A program made the translations under genes and the position numbers. A stretch of 41,645 nucleotides of DNA from a virus. The stretch spans positions 1-41,645 of IMG/VR virus record IMGVR_UViG_3300023104_000008, one strand, 5' to 3'. Positions 32,237 through 40,319 of the stretch are shown piece by piece (position 1 is the first letter of the stretch; every line of letters starts with the position of its first letter). The notes under the pieces are model-generated. The model had not been told where the DNA came from. It was given only the letters and a program-made list of their open reading frames with translations, and did not search any database.

Positions 32237-32530
32237 ATGGGAAAGACAAAAGCAGAAAGGCTAAAAGTAGGCGGTATTAGTTTTACGCAGGAAGGTTACG
32301 AAAATTTTGTAACTTTAACACGTAAAGAACAGTTTGACCAGGTTTACAACAGCTTAAATCCTCGTGATGAAGTTGTTGCTGAAAAAGCACTTAAAAACGT
32401 ACCAAATGGCGATAATATCAATAAGGGAAGCAAAGAACAGGATAAGCTCGATAACACTTCAGATGTTACAGTCGGAAGTGAGGCTAATGGTTCTAAGGGA
32501 TCCAAAATTGATACAGGAAAAGGTAAGTGA
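32237..32530 (+). CDS. Small tail-region protein (97 aa)
   Basis: The N-terminal half (KVGGISFTQEGYENFVTLTRKEQFDQVY) is structured. The C-terminal half is a low-complexity Ser/Gly/Lys/Asp tail (SKEQDKLDNTSDVTVG and onward). Not recognised. It overlaps the next gene in another frame. Confidence 0.6.
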   Translation: MGKTKAERLKVGGISFTQEGYENFVTLTRKEQFDQVYNSLNPRDEVVAEKALKNVPNGDNINKGSKEQDKLDNTSDVTVGSEANGSKGSKIDTGKGK

Positions 32531-32852
32531 ATTTAAGTCCGGAGAATTACCTGATGGCAGCCGAATAGGTTACTATCGAAGTGTAGGTTACAGAAATTAC
32601 AAAAAACTACTCAACCCTTCAGCAAGCGGAACAGTAGATTTAATACTAACAGGGTCTTTTACTCGTCAGCTATTTGTTGACGATATTAGACCCTCTTTGT
32701 TTAAATTCGATAGCAGGGATGATAAATCAAATCTACTTGAAAATAAATATAGTAAAGATATTTGGGGAATCTCAGAAAGGCGATGGATAGAAAGACAAAA
32801 GGAATATGCTAAAGAATTGGTTAAGTTTCAAAAGGATAAATTAAGATTATGA
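32487..32852 (+). CDS. Tail-associated hypothetical protein (121 aa)
   Basis: The conserved part starts at KLIQEKVSEFKSGELPDGSR and continues with YRSVGYRNYKKLLNPSAS, VDLILTGSF and a C-terminal RRWIERQKEYAKEL. It is a family I know only from Bacteroidota phages. The frame is open back to 32364, but the ATG at 32487 gives the best fit and the smallest overlap (44 bases) with the previous gene. A TTG at 32508 is an alternative. Function unknown; lies just before the tape measure region. Confidence 0.6.
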   Translation: MVLRDPKLIQEKVSEFKSGELPDGSRIGYYRSVGYRNYKKLLNPSASGTVDLILTGSFTRQLFVDDIRPSLFKFDSRDDKSNLLENKYSKDIWGISERRWIERQKEYAKELVKFQKDKLRL

Positions 32853-33460
32853 TAAAATCAAAGAGAAAGATTTTAAGCAGAAGCAATATTAAATACAATA
32901 ACTGCGATATACCGGCTAAACTATTCTTTAACCAACTTATACAGGGAGATTCTTCCGTATTAGGGATTGGAACACCTGAAGAACTGCACAAAGCCTACTT
33001 TGATATTATCGATGAATATTGTGAGTTAGACAACAATAAAAAACTACTTGAACTCTTCACTACACAGGAAAAGATATCAAGAATGCAGAACACGCAAATC
33101 CATATTAAAAGCCAAATATATAACCTTAAATACTTATGTGAAACCAAAGAACACGTATTAAAGGTTAAAGAAGTATTAGACGAAATACAACGGCCGGTAA
33201 TAAAGTTTGACCCTGATAAGGGTATTGAATTTAATATAAAAAGGCTTGAAATGATAATAGGCAGTTTAAATAACAACATTAAAATGCTTATACCTACAGA
33301 AAAAATACAAAAGAAACAAGTTAAAACTGATTTCAATAAAAGACTCGTTAATGTAGAGAATGCATTAAACAGGGAGATAAACGAAGATGTAACACTTAGA
33401 AAGTTTATATATTTAGAAAAATCAGCTATAGAACGCAATAAACAGAAAACAAATGGCTAA
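32849..33460 (+). CDS. Putative tail assembly protein upstream of tape measure
   Basis: 203 aa, helical. The DIPAKLFFNQLIQGDSSVLG and GTPEELHKAYFDIIDEY segments recur in proteins that precede the tape measure gene in Bacteroidota phages. The position fits a tail assembly chaperone, but there is no visible frameshift product as in lambda G/GT. Overlaps both neighbours by 4 and 8 bases. Confidence 0.55.
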   Translation: MIKSKRKILSRSNIKYNNCDIPAKLFFNQLIQGDSSVLGIGTPEELHKAYFDIIDEYCELDNNKKLLELFTTQEKISRMQNTQIHIKSQIYNLKYLCETKEHVLKVKEVLDEIQRPVIKFDPDKGIEFNIKRLEMIIGSLNNNIKMLIPTEKIQKKQVKTDFNKRLVNVENALNREINEDVTLRKFIYLEKSAIERNKQKTNG

Positions 33461-36400
33461 TCAGGATTTTGCTACCATATTGCCGGAACAGGAATTTCAA
33501 CGACTGCAAAGAGCTTTGCCTTTACTGGATGAAATTATTAATAAGCAAAAGATATTGGTAGCTAATGCCAATAAAATAAATGCTAATTCGCCATCTTCAG
33601 GATCTGCAAGGCCGAGCCAGGCAAATGCTAACACTACATCAAATAACGCTAATACACAACAGGCTAACGGTCTTTTACGTGAGCAGGAAAGGCTTATACA
33701 AAAAATAGCAGATGCAAGAAAATCAGAAGCTTTAGAGAATGCTAAATTACGTATTGAATTAGCTAACCTAAACAAAGAACAAAAGAAACAAGCGCAGGAA
33801 GCGTTGGGCGTTCTTAATGCCTATCAAAAGTTAGATGCAGAATTAGGTCAAGTAAGGTTACAGGCAAAAGGTCTTGCTGCTGATATGTTTAATTTAGAGC
33901 AAGCCGGGCAAAGAAACACACAAGAATACAGGGATTTAGAAGCAACATATACTAATGTAGCTGCAAGGGTTAACCTTTTAGATACTAATCTTAGAAGGAT
34001 TGATTCAAGTTTAGGGCAAAACCAAAGAAATGTAGGTAATTATGCAAGCGGATGGAATGGTTTAGGAAACTCTATAAACCAAATTACCCGTGAGTTCCCG
34101 GCATTTACATATTCGGTGCAAACAGGTTTTTTAGCTCTATCTAATAATATACCTATACTGGCTGATGAATTATCACGGCTTGTAGCACAAAATCAGGCTT
34201 TAATAGCACAAGGGCAGCCAACAGTAAGCGTATTTAAGCAGATATTAGGAGCATTATTATCATGGCAAACATCTTTATCAGTAGGTGTTACGCTTCTTAC
34301 TATATACGCTAAAGATTTAAGTAATTTTGCTGCTAATTTATTCAAAACACAGCAAGCACTTAACGCTGTAACCCGAAGCCAGGAGGTTTTAAATGCTGTT
34401 AGAAACCAATCACAAAAAGATATTGTAGATGAAATAACTACATATCAACTTTATTTGCAAACAGCAAGGGATGAAGAAAAAAGTTTAGTTGAAAGGCAAA
34501 TTGCTGTTAAAAAACTACAATCAGAATATGCGTTTTATTTTGGTAAACTAAGCGAACAGCAAATATTAGCAGGAGAAACAGCAAAAGCCGAATCAGATGT
34601 AAATAAGGCATTAGAAGCAAGGGCAAATACCGTTGGCATATCAAAACAATATAACGATGTTCAGGTAGCGTTGGTTACAATTAACCAAAACCTGATAAAA
34701 TCACGTAAAGAAATAAACGCAGAGGAAGCAACACAGGCAAGATTAAGAAAAGCAGGCCGTGATGGTTCATTGAATGCGTTACAGGTTACCGGTCAGTTGT
34801 TGGAAAGCTATGATAGAGAAACAAAAGCTAAGGGTGTTATAAAAACACTCCTTACTTCGGAAAACTATTACAGAGCCATAAACAATAAGCTTATTGAAGA
34901 AGCTATACAAAACAAAAAGGACTCTATAGGTTTAGAGTATCAGGAAACAGAAGCTAAGAAACTAAATACAGAGGCTTCAGTAGACTTTATAGCAAGCCAG
35001 TATGAATTAATTAAGACAAGATTAGATAATGAAGCAAGTCTTAATAAAAGGGTATTTGAAGATGAAGAGGTAAACTACGAGCGCAGGGAAGTTGCCGCCA
35101 ATAGGTATAATGAAATATTACGTGAATTAGCAGATAGGCGTTTAGAAGAGGAATTAAGGCTTATTAAGCGTTCAAGTGATGAAGATGTAAAATCTATTCA
35201 AGAACGTATAAGAAATGAAGAGGTTACAGAATCAAGCGGCAGGAAGGCTATATATAGCATACAGAAGCAAGCGCAATATGATTCATTAACTGCATACGAG
35301 AACTATGCAGAAGATTTAAGACAGGTAGATATATCAATAGAGGAATCTTTAAAAGGGGTCTGGAATGCTATTAACTTTCAAAAGGCATCAAACTTAATAA
35401 GCGAAAGAGATTTACAGAACACTAAAGATTATGCCGATGTACTTTCTAAAATGTCTGCTTCTGATGATTATAGGAAGTTAGAAGAAGCCGAAAGAGATTA
35501 TTTTATTGCTAACAGGCAAATAACAAAGGCTAATATACAGGTAGATATTGATAAAATAAATACCGATTTAAGGGCTTTAAAAGATACTGAAGCAAACGTA
35601 CAAAAAAGGCTAGAGTTACAGAATCACCTTATAACTAAAGAAAAGGAATTAACAAGTGTAACAGCTCAGGAAAGCAAAGAGAGGGCAGAAGCCTATAAAG
35701 TACTACAAACAGCAACAGAGACATATTTAAAAACGTTTCAAGATGGTTTCTTTGATACAGCCGGCTTATCATCATTGCAAAGCTTTTTCGATCAGGTAAC
35801 ATACACTGTTGTAAATAAATTAGGAGAATTAGAAACGAAAACAGGAAGCACATTTCAGAAGTTATTGGATGGGGCTAATACTACAGGCGAAAAGTTCGCA
35901 GTTACATTTAACGCTATTGGGAATGTTGCTAAAGAAGCATTTGCATTTATAAACCAAAATTCACAGGCATATTTCGATAACGAAGCATCCAGGCTGCAAA
36001 GAATGTATGACCTTGAAATTAGCTTTAACGAAGGAAGCGAAACGGCAAAAGCAGAGATTAAACGACAGTACGATGAAAAGCAAAGGGAACTTAGAAGAAG
36101 GGAATCACAAGCACAAAAAGAACAGGCATTATTTAACATAGCCATAAATACTGCTCAGGGTATCACAGCAGCCCTTACATCAACCCCGCCAAACGTTCCG
36201 CTATCTATTATCATCGGAGCTATTGGAGTGGCTCAAGCGGCTTTAGTTGCAGGAAGGGAAATACCACAATATAGAACAGGTACAGATAACCACAAAGGCG
36301 GTTTAGCTATTGTTGGAGATGGTGGTAAACATGAGTTAGTACATCAGCCTACATTGGGTTGGAGTGTTAGCCCGGATAAAAGTACTATGGTAAACCTAGA

Positions 36401-36662
36401 AAAAGGATCTAAAGTATTCCCTGATTTAAGCAAGGTCGGTTTATTTGATAGTGGTTTACCCGATATGATTAAATTACAAGGCGGTGGACTTACAGAAAGC
36501 CAAATGGATGGCATAGCTTCCCGTTTTGCTAAGAAGATGCCTAAGCCTATAATGCCTATAATTGGATTTGATAAAAAAGGGGCTTATTCTTACATGGCTA
36601 CAGCTGCGGGTAAAGAAGAAAACAGGAATAATATATTCACATTTAAAGGTACAAGAACATAA
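33453..36662 (+). CDS. Tail tape measure protein
   Basis: 1069 aa, the longest gene. Long coiled coils dominate (residues about 75-190, 430-560, 590-740). Hydrophobic segments near 265-295 and 890-935 fit the usual membrane-active parts. The C-terminal section YRTGTDNHKGGLAIVGDGGKHELV (around 943) is the recurring end motif of tape measures in this phage group. It fixes tail length and helps DNA ejection. Confidence 0.9.
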   Translation: MANQDFATILPEQEFQRLQRALPLLDEIINKQKILVANANKINANSPSSGSARPSQANANTTSNNANTQQANGLLREQERLIQKIADARKSEALENAKLRIELANLNKEQKKQAQEALGVLNAYQKLDAELGQVRLQAKGLAADMFNLEQAGQRNTQEYRDLEATYTNVAARVNLLDTNLRRIDSSLGQNQRNVGNYASGWNGLGNSINQITREFPAFTYSVQTGFLALSNNIPILADELSRLVAQNQALIAQGQPTVSVFKQILGALLSWQTSLSVGVTLLTIYAKDLSNFAANLFKTQQALNAVTRSQEVLNAVRNQSQKDIVDEITTYQLYLQTARDEEKSLVERQIAVKKLQSEYAFYFGKLSEQQILAGETAKAESDVNKALEARANTVGISKQYNDVQVALVTINQNLIKSRKEINAEEATQARLRKAGRDGSLNALQVTGQLLESYDRETKAKGVIKTLLTSENYYRAINNKLIEEAIQNKKDSIGLEYQETEAKKLNTEASVDFIASQYELIKTRLDNEASLNKRVFEDEEVNYERREVAANRYNEILRELADRRLEEELRLIKRSSDEDVKSIQERIRNEEVTESSGRKAIYSIQKQAQYDSLTAYENYAEDLRQVDISIEESLKGVWNAINFQKASNLISERDLQNTKDYADVLSKMSASDDYRKLEEAERDYFIANRQITKANIQVDIDKINTDLRALKDTEANVQKRLELQNHLITKEKELTSVTAQESKERAEAYKVLQTATETYLKTFQDGFFDTAGLSSLQSFFDQVTYTVVNKLGELETKTGSTFQKLLDGANTTGEKFAVTFNAIGNVAKEAFAFINQNSQAYFDNEASRLQRMYDLEISFNEGSETAKAEIKRQYDEKQRELRRRESQAQKEQALFNIAINTAQGITAALTSTPPNVPLSIIIGAIGVAQAALVAGREIPQYRTGTDNHKGGLAIVGDGGKHELVHQPTLGWSVSPDKSTMVNLEKGSKVFPDLSKVGLFDSGLPDMIKLQGGGLTESQMDGIASRFAKKMPKPIMPIIGFDKKGAYSYMATAAGKEENRNNIFTFKGTRT

Positions 36663-36745
36663 TTCAATTTAAAGTATTTTAATTTTATTTTACATTGGTT
36701 TGTATGCATTTAAAGTTTATACTGTTTTCTTTACATAAGAAAAAA

Positions 36746-36773
36746 AGCCGTTACACTGGGGGATGTAACGGCT
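36746..36773. terminator. Terminator between converging tail and accessory genes
   Basis: A perfect 10-bp stem AGCCGTTACA/TGTAACGGCT (loop 36756-36763). The run of six As before it gives a U tract on the minus strand, so it mainly ends the leftward accessory operon. On the plus strand no T run follows. The rest of 36663-36797 shows no gene. Confidence 0.75.
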
Positions 36774-36797
36774 AACCAACCAACCAAAAAACCCAAC

Positions 36798-37007
36798 CTA
36801 ATCTATATCATAAATAGAATGTGCATCTTCTTTACATTTTTCTAATTTATAACTATCAATGAAAAATATAACATCATTATATTCAACTTTAGCTAGATAT
36901 CCTGATGAGCAATTAATACTTTCATTAACCTGTAATACATCCAAACACTCTCCTTTTGGTATTTTTAAAAACCCTAATGAAATTGTTTCTTTTAATAATG
37001 CTTTCAT
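36798..37007 (-). CDS. Small hypothetical protein (69 aa)
   Basis: Not recognised. Beta-rich (FLKIPKGECLDVLQV, GYLAKVEYNDVIFFIDS) with three cysteines. Last gene of the leftward accessory cassette, 3 bases after the DUF551 gene. Confidence 0.55.
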   Translation of the reverse strand: MKALLKETISLGFLKIPKGECLDVLQVNESINCSSGYLAKVEYNDVIFFIDSYKLEKCKEDAHSIYDID

Positions 37008-37010
37008 AAT

Positions 37011-37211
37011 TTATTGTTTAGGGGGTTCAGGAAGTTCCATCCAATAAATTACATCTGATGTATTCCAAAAATCAACTATTATTCCTGATTCGTTTTGTGT
37101 TATCTCCTTTAATGTATCTACATTATAGATTTTATAATCTTTTCTGTCACTAAAAACAATAACGTCTTTACCGAATTCAGGCAGCATATCTTCAACTTTT
37201 ATCCATTCCAT
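37011..37211 (-). CDS. DUF551-family protein (66 aa)
   Basis: Start EWIKVEDMLPEFGKDVIVFSD and end VIYWMELPEPPKQ match the DUF551 pattern of a W-x-x-V-x-x-x-LP opening and a WxxLPxPP ending. Function unknown; common in phage accessory regions. Confidence 0.8.
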   Translation of the reverse strand: MEWIKVEDMLPEFGKDVIVFSDRKDYKIYNVDTLKEITQNESGIIVDFWNTSDVIYWMELPEPPKQ

Positions 37212-37212
37212 A

Positions 37213-38310
37213 CTAATCGTTTTTTAATGTTATTGTTTCAGTGTACAGGGTGTATGATTCCTTAGTGCATCCTTTAGATACGCATCCTAATGTAAAAGAA
37301 GGAGTCGCTACACCATCTTTTATATATATACCTGTAAATGAATCTTCTTCATGCTTTCCAGTAGTCATCCATACATAACCGCTTTCATTAATAACCAATT
37401 GCCCGGGCTTACTAAAATCAATTTCCTCTTTAGGTTCTTTTACTATTGAAGCCCATTTACCGTTTTGCATAATTGCATATCCTGATTTATCAAACAATCC
37501 TGGAGCACCATCATTATTAGAATAATAAAAGTCTCCTAAACATTTAAAAATAACACCTTCATTGAAAAGCCTTTTTATTTTAAGCTCGGCTTTAAACCCT
37601 CTCCTTTTAGCTTCTTCAATCAAAGCTGTTTCAACTTCTTCGTGGGTGGCTAGTATATAATCACATCTTAAAGTTATAATGAAAGAAAAAAAATCCTCCC
37701 ATAAACCATTTCCTAACCCGCATCCAACAGCTTTATTACCATCTAAATCTTTTATATAAACAAGTATAGATTTGTATTTATACCATTTGCCAACCTCAAG
37801 TTTAGCGCTTGTTACCGGCTCAGTAATAGCCTTTAATGTTTCAGGTGTTAGAGTTTTAATAGAAGGCTTTAAAGTTGTTGATTCAGATGATAATTGTAGT
37901 TTTTTAAATTCTTTATAGTCTTGTTTGCTATAAAAAGCTTTTAAATCTTCAATATCAATACCAAAAGAATTTAATTCAAAAGCCGAAAGCCTTATCGATA
38001 AATCATTTGTTAAGTTATCAAGCCTTGCAAGTTCTTGGTTAACATCTTTCTTAAACTTTGATTTTTTAGGAAGGAAGTCTTTAACAGTGTATTCTGTTTT
38101 ATAAACACCGTATCCATAGGAAAACCAAAGTTTATTTGAATGAGATAAAATACAAATACATTTATGATTTGCAGCTTCATTAATACAAAATCCAGATGAA
38201 TTCACATTACTTTTTACGTTTTCTTTCTTAAGCAGCTTCCTCAACTGCTTTGCTTCTTTCCTTGAGTTTATTACAATACACTCGTTTGGTTTTAGGTCTT
38301 TTAGTTTCAT
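37213..38310 (-). CDS. Large accessory protein (365 aa)
   Basis: Not functionally known. The N-terminal part is basic and helical (INSRKEAKQLRKLLKKENV). A central segment ATHEEVETALIEEAKRRGFK (about 222-241) recurs in accessory proteins of Bacteroidota phages. The C-terminal half is beta-rich (FYYSNNDGAPGLFDKSGYAI). Soluble. 2 bases from both neighbours, so firmly in the operon. Confidence 0.6.
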   Translation of the reverse strand: MKLKDLKPNECIVINSRKEAKQLRKLLKKENVKSNVNSSGFCINEAANHKCICILSHSNKLWFSYGYGVYKTEYTVKDFLPKKSKFKKDVNQELARLDNLTNDLSIRLSAFELNSFGIDIEDLKAFYSKQDYKEFKKLQLSSESTTLKPSIKTLTPETLKAITEPVTSAKLEVGKWYKYKSILVYIKDLDGNKAVGCGLGNGLWEDFFSFIITLRCDYILATHEEVETALIEEAKRRGFKAELKIKRLFNEGVIFKCLGDFYYSNNDGAPGLFDKSGYAIMQNGKWASIVKEPKEEIDFSKPGQLVINESGYVWMTTGKHEEDSFTGIYIKDGVATPSFTLGCVSKGCTKESYTLYTETITLKND

Positions 38311-38312
38311 GG

Positions 38313-38600
38313 TTATTGGTTTTTAATGGTTACTACATTTGGAGTGTTTAAAATAGAATATTTATCTATTGCAACGCAGTCAGTTCTTATATAGCCATCC
38401 ATAAATCCTGATTCATCAAAATGAATATCGGCACTTTTATAGCAAGATTCGATTTGTTCATCGCATGACAACTTAGCAAAGTTATACATAGCTGTTATAG
38501 TACATAGGTGATAATCGGAATTACTCATTTCGCTTGGTTTATGATTTTCAAAACCCAAATCTTTTAATGTTTCTCTAAAAACCTCATGTGGTGTTTTCAT
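38313..38600 (-). CDS. Hypothetical protein, relative of 22326-22613 (95 aa)
   Basis: I chose the ATG at 38600. A start at 38642 would include the terminator hairpin region and a hydrophobic stretch. NFAKLSCDEQIESC (CDEQI at 46-50) and SILNTPNVVT (82-91) match the protein at 22326-22613 in the same order. Both are 95 aa. Function unknown. Confidence 0.65.
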   Translation of the reverse strand: MKTPHEVFRETLKDLGFENHKPSEMSNSDYHLCTITAMYNFAKLSCDEQIESCYKSADIHFDESGFMDGYIRTDCVAIDKYSILNTPNVVTIKNQ

Positions 38601-38613
38601 AATAATAGGTATA

Positions 38614-38649
38614 AATAAAAATCCCTCAAAGCCGTGACGCAATGAGGGG
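38614..38649 (-). terminator. Minus-strand hairpin with U tract
   Basis: TGAGGG (38643-38648) pairs with CCCTCA (38623-38628). On the minus strand it is followed by ATTTTTATTT. It follows the gene at 38661 and precedes that at 38600. Its loop (GUCACGGCUU) resembles the loop of the leader hairpin at 39001-39036. Confidence 0.65.
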
Positions 38650-38660
38650 CTTTTGTAATG

Positions 38661-38978
38661 TTATTGGTTTAGTAATTTAGAGACTGCGCTTTTAGTAAAG
38701 GCGGGTACTGTGCTATCAAAATAAATAAAAGCACACCCGGGTTTATCTTCTTCAATAGCATCAGATGCTGATATAAGTCCTAAAGGCTCGTTTTTATCCC
38801 ACGCTTTGTTATCAAACCAATAGTATTCCGGTTCTTCTATTATTCCGTGTTTACTTTCTACTTCCTTGCAGTATTCATAACTTGCAAGGGTGTCTATAAG
38901 CTCTTGTGAAGCATAAATCTTTTTTAAACCTAATTCGGTTCTTTCATTTCTGTTTGTTGGGATGTTTGAATATTCCAT
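38661..38978 (-). CDS. Hypothetical protein (105 aa)
   Basis: Not recognised. A polar N-terminus (PTNRNERTELGLKKIYASQE) is followed by an aromatic/acidic region (EEPEYYWFDNKAWDKNEP) and a beta-like FIYFDSTVPAF. Preceded by the structured leader and promoter at 38979-39101. Confidence 0.55.
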   Translation of the reverse strand: MEYSNIPTNRNERTELGLKKIYASQELIDTLASYEYCKEVESKHGIIEEPEYYWFDNKAWDKNEPLGLISASDAIEEDKPGCAFIYFDSTVPAFTKSAVSKLLNQ

Positions 38979-39093
38979 AATAAATAAAATTATAAAAAGA
39001 AACCCTTAATAAGCCGCGACAGCATTATTAAGGGTTCTTTGTGAGTAATTGTTTAGATTACTTATATTGTTAGTAGGTCGCGGTCTACAGGTA
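38979..39093 (-). promoter_or_regulatory. Structured 5' leader with terminator hairpin and complementary loops
   Basis: On the minus strand the leader holds three hairpins. H1 is GUAG/CUAC (39073-39088) with loop ACCGCGAC. H2 is AGUAAU/AUUACU (39044-39062). H3 is a perfect 12-bp stem AACCCUUAAUAA/UUAUUAAGGGUU (39001-39036) with GUCGCGG in its loop, followed by UUUCUUUUU. The loops of H1 (CCGCGAC) and H3 (GUCGCGG) are complementary over 7 bases. H3 alone would terminate transcription before the gene. Confidence 0.55.
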
Positions 39094-39101
39094 CAAATGT
39101 A
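39094..39101 (-). promoter_or_regulatory. -7 element TACATTTG for the accessory operon
   Basis: An exact TAnnTTTG match on the minus strand. TTG lies 18 bases upstream in the sequence CCATTGCC, near the usual -33 position. It would start a transcript at about 39089 that reads through the leader into 38978-36798. Confidence 0.65.
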
Positions 39102-39135
39102 GTAATTAATTTTAAATGGCAATGGATTAAGAGAG

Positions 39136-39873
39136 TTATTTTGTAATAATTATTTCTTTAGAGTTTTTATCTTTACTCATTCCATATTTCCAATCAGGAT
39201 AATAAAAATTACATCCCGAATACAAATCCTTTATTTCTTCACAATTATTATAAGTTAGTAAAAAGTTTCCTTTATCTTTCAATATATTAGATAGTCTTAA
39301 GTGGTCAAATCCTTTGTGCAGATCTCCTTTTTTACCATATAATACAGGATTTACTAAATAAGGTGGATCTGCAAACACAAAGCAATCGTGTCTTTTAAGG
39401 CTTTGTTCAAAAGACATTTTTTCTATTTTAAATGACTCTTCAAAACTCTCAATTCTTTTTATTGATGAAGTATTAAACCTAGGATGATTAGGAGACATCC
39501 CGCCACTAAGCCCTGTGCCTGAAAATGAAGCTCTATTTAATACAAAATATATAGCGCCTAAATATGCAGGGTCTTTTATTTCATCAATACTATCTTGTAG
39601 TCTATAAAAGTTATCTTTACTTATTGGATAATAACCTTTTATAATATCTATTAACCTTTCTCTTTCATTCATTACTGAGTACCAAAAACAAACCAACGGA
39701 TTGAAGTTGTCATAAGCATGAACATTTATTCCTTTTTTAATTAATGATATTTCAAAACTTCCTCCTCCAAAAAAAGGTGACACTACTTCTTTTGTTGACT
39801 CAGGCACATATTTAGATAAAATATCTACAGCTCTAGTTTTACCACCTGGGTATCTTAATAAAGAATAATTCAT
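39136..39873 (-). CDS. dam: Dam-type DNA adenine methyltransferase
   Basis: 245 aa. LLRYPGGKTRAVD (5-17) is the typical Dam N-terminus. SPFFGGGSFE (32-41) is SAM motif I and DPPY (169-172, FVFADPPYLV) is the catalytic motif. NRASFSGTGLSGGMSP (113-128) belongs to the target-recognition region of M.DpnII/Dam-like enzymes. It heads the leftward accessory cassette and has no restriction partner. It is unrelated in detail to the D12 methylase at 20109. Confidence 0.9.
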   Translation of the reverse strand: MNYSLLRYPGGKTRAVDILSKYVPESTKEVVSPFFGGGSFEISLIKKGINVHAYDNFNPLVCFWYSVMNERERLIDIIKGYYPISKDNFYRLQDSIDEIKDPAYLGAIYFVLNRASFSGTGLSGGMSPNHPRFNTSSIKRIESFEESFKIEKMSFEQSLKRHDCFVFADPPYLVNPVLYGKKGDLHKGFDHLRLSNILKDKGNFLLTYNNCEEIKDLYSGCNFYYPDWKYGMSKDKNSKEIIITK

Positions 39874-39907
39874 AATTTTATTATTTTAATTTAAAAGTAA
39901 ACCATTA

Positions 39908-40142
39908 TGCTGCACCTACCCACTAAGGCACATTAAGCATTTATAGACAAAACCCACAAAACCTATCAAGCAACAACAGCAATTCCGTGCTGCACCCTTT
40001 CTTATTTACTTCAATATTTCGATTTGGGCTGTTTCGTTCAGTAATATCCTGTTACCTTTAGGTTGTGCAGCACTCGTTGTCAGGTTGGGACATTGCGAGA
40101 TTTTTTATTACTGTATGTTATTACTTTTTGCATTGCTGCACC
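39908..40142. repeat. TGCTGCAC repeat set
   Basis: TGCTGCACC occurs at 39908-39916, 39988-39996 and 40134-40142, and the inverse GTGCAGCA at 40065-40072. Spacing is 70-80 bases. In AT-rich DNA this GC-rich word repeating in one gap is unlikely to be chance and suggests protein-binding sites or paired RNA elements. Confidence 0.5.
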
Positions 40143-40207
40143 GACTTATACGGATTCTAATTTTATTCGGTTCAGAAGTATAACCTGTATGGTATAAAAA
40201 TAAAATA

Positions 40208-40246
40208 CCCTCAAATACAGGGCTCGACTTCTGTATTGAGGGTTTT
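40208..40246 (+). terminator. Terminator with overlapping alternative hairpin
   Basis: CCCTCAAATACAG (40208-40220) pairs with CTGTATTGAGGG (40231-40242) with one bulged A, then TTTT. The left arm can instead pair with upstream CCTGTAT and GGTAT (40184-40195 with 40205-40209 and 40215-40221), which would block the terminator. Confidence 0.55.
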
Positions 40247-40319
40247 ATGTATTGGTGTTAGACACCTGAAAAATAATATCTTGCTATGTCTTGTAATCAA
40301 ATACTTGGTGTCGAGCCCT
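40219..40319. repeat. 10-bp inverted repeat bounding a 101-base element
   Basis: AGGGCTCGAC (40219-40228) and GTCGAGCCCT (40310-40319) are perfect inverse copies. TCAAATAC precedes each side (40211-40218 and 40297-40304) as a direct repeat, and a small GGTGT/ACACC hairpin lies between (40254-40266). Confidence 0.5.

Noticed and set aside
32995-33438. A 147-aa minus-strand frame rich in hydrophobic residues
   Set aside because: It is antisense to a Lys/Ile-rich gene in the tail operon, which produces false hydrophobic frames; no promoter or neighbours support it.
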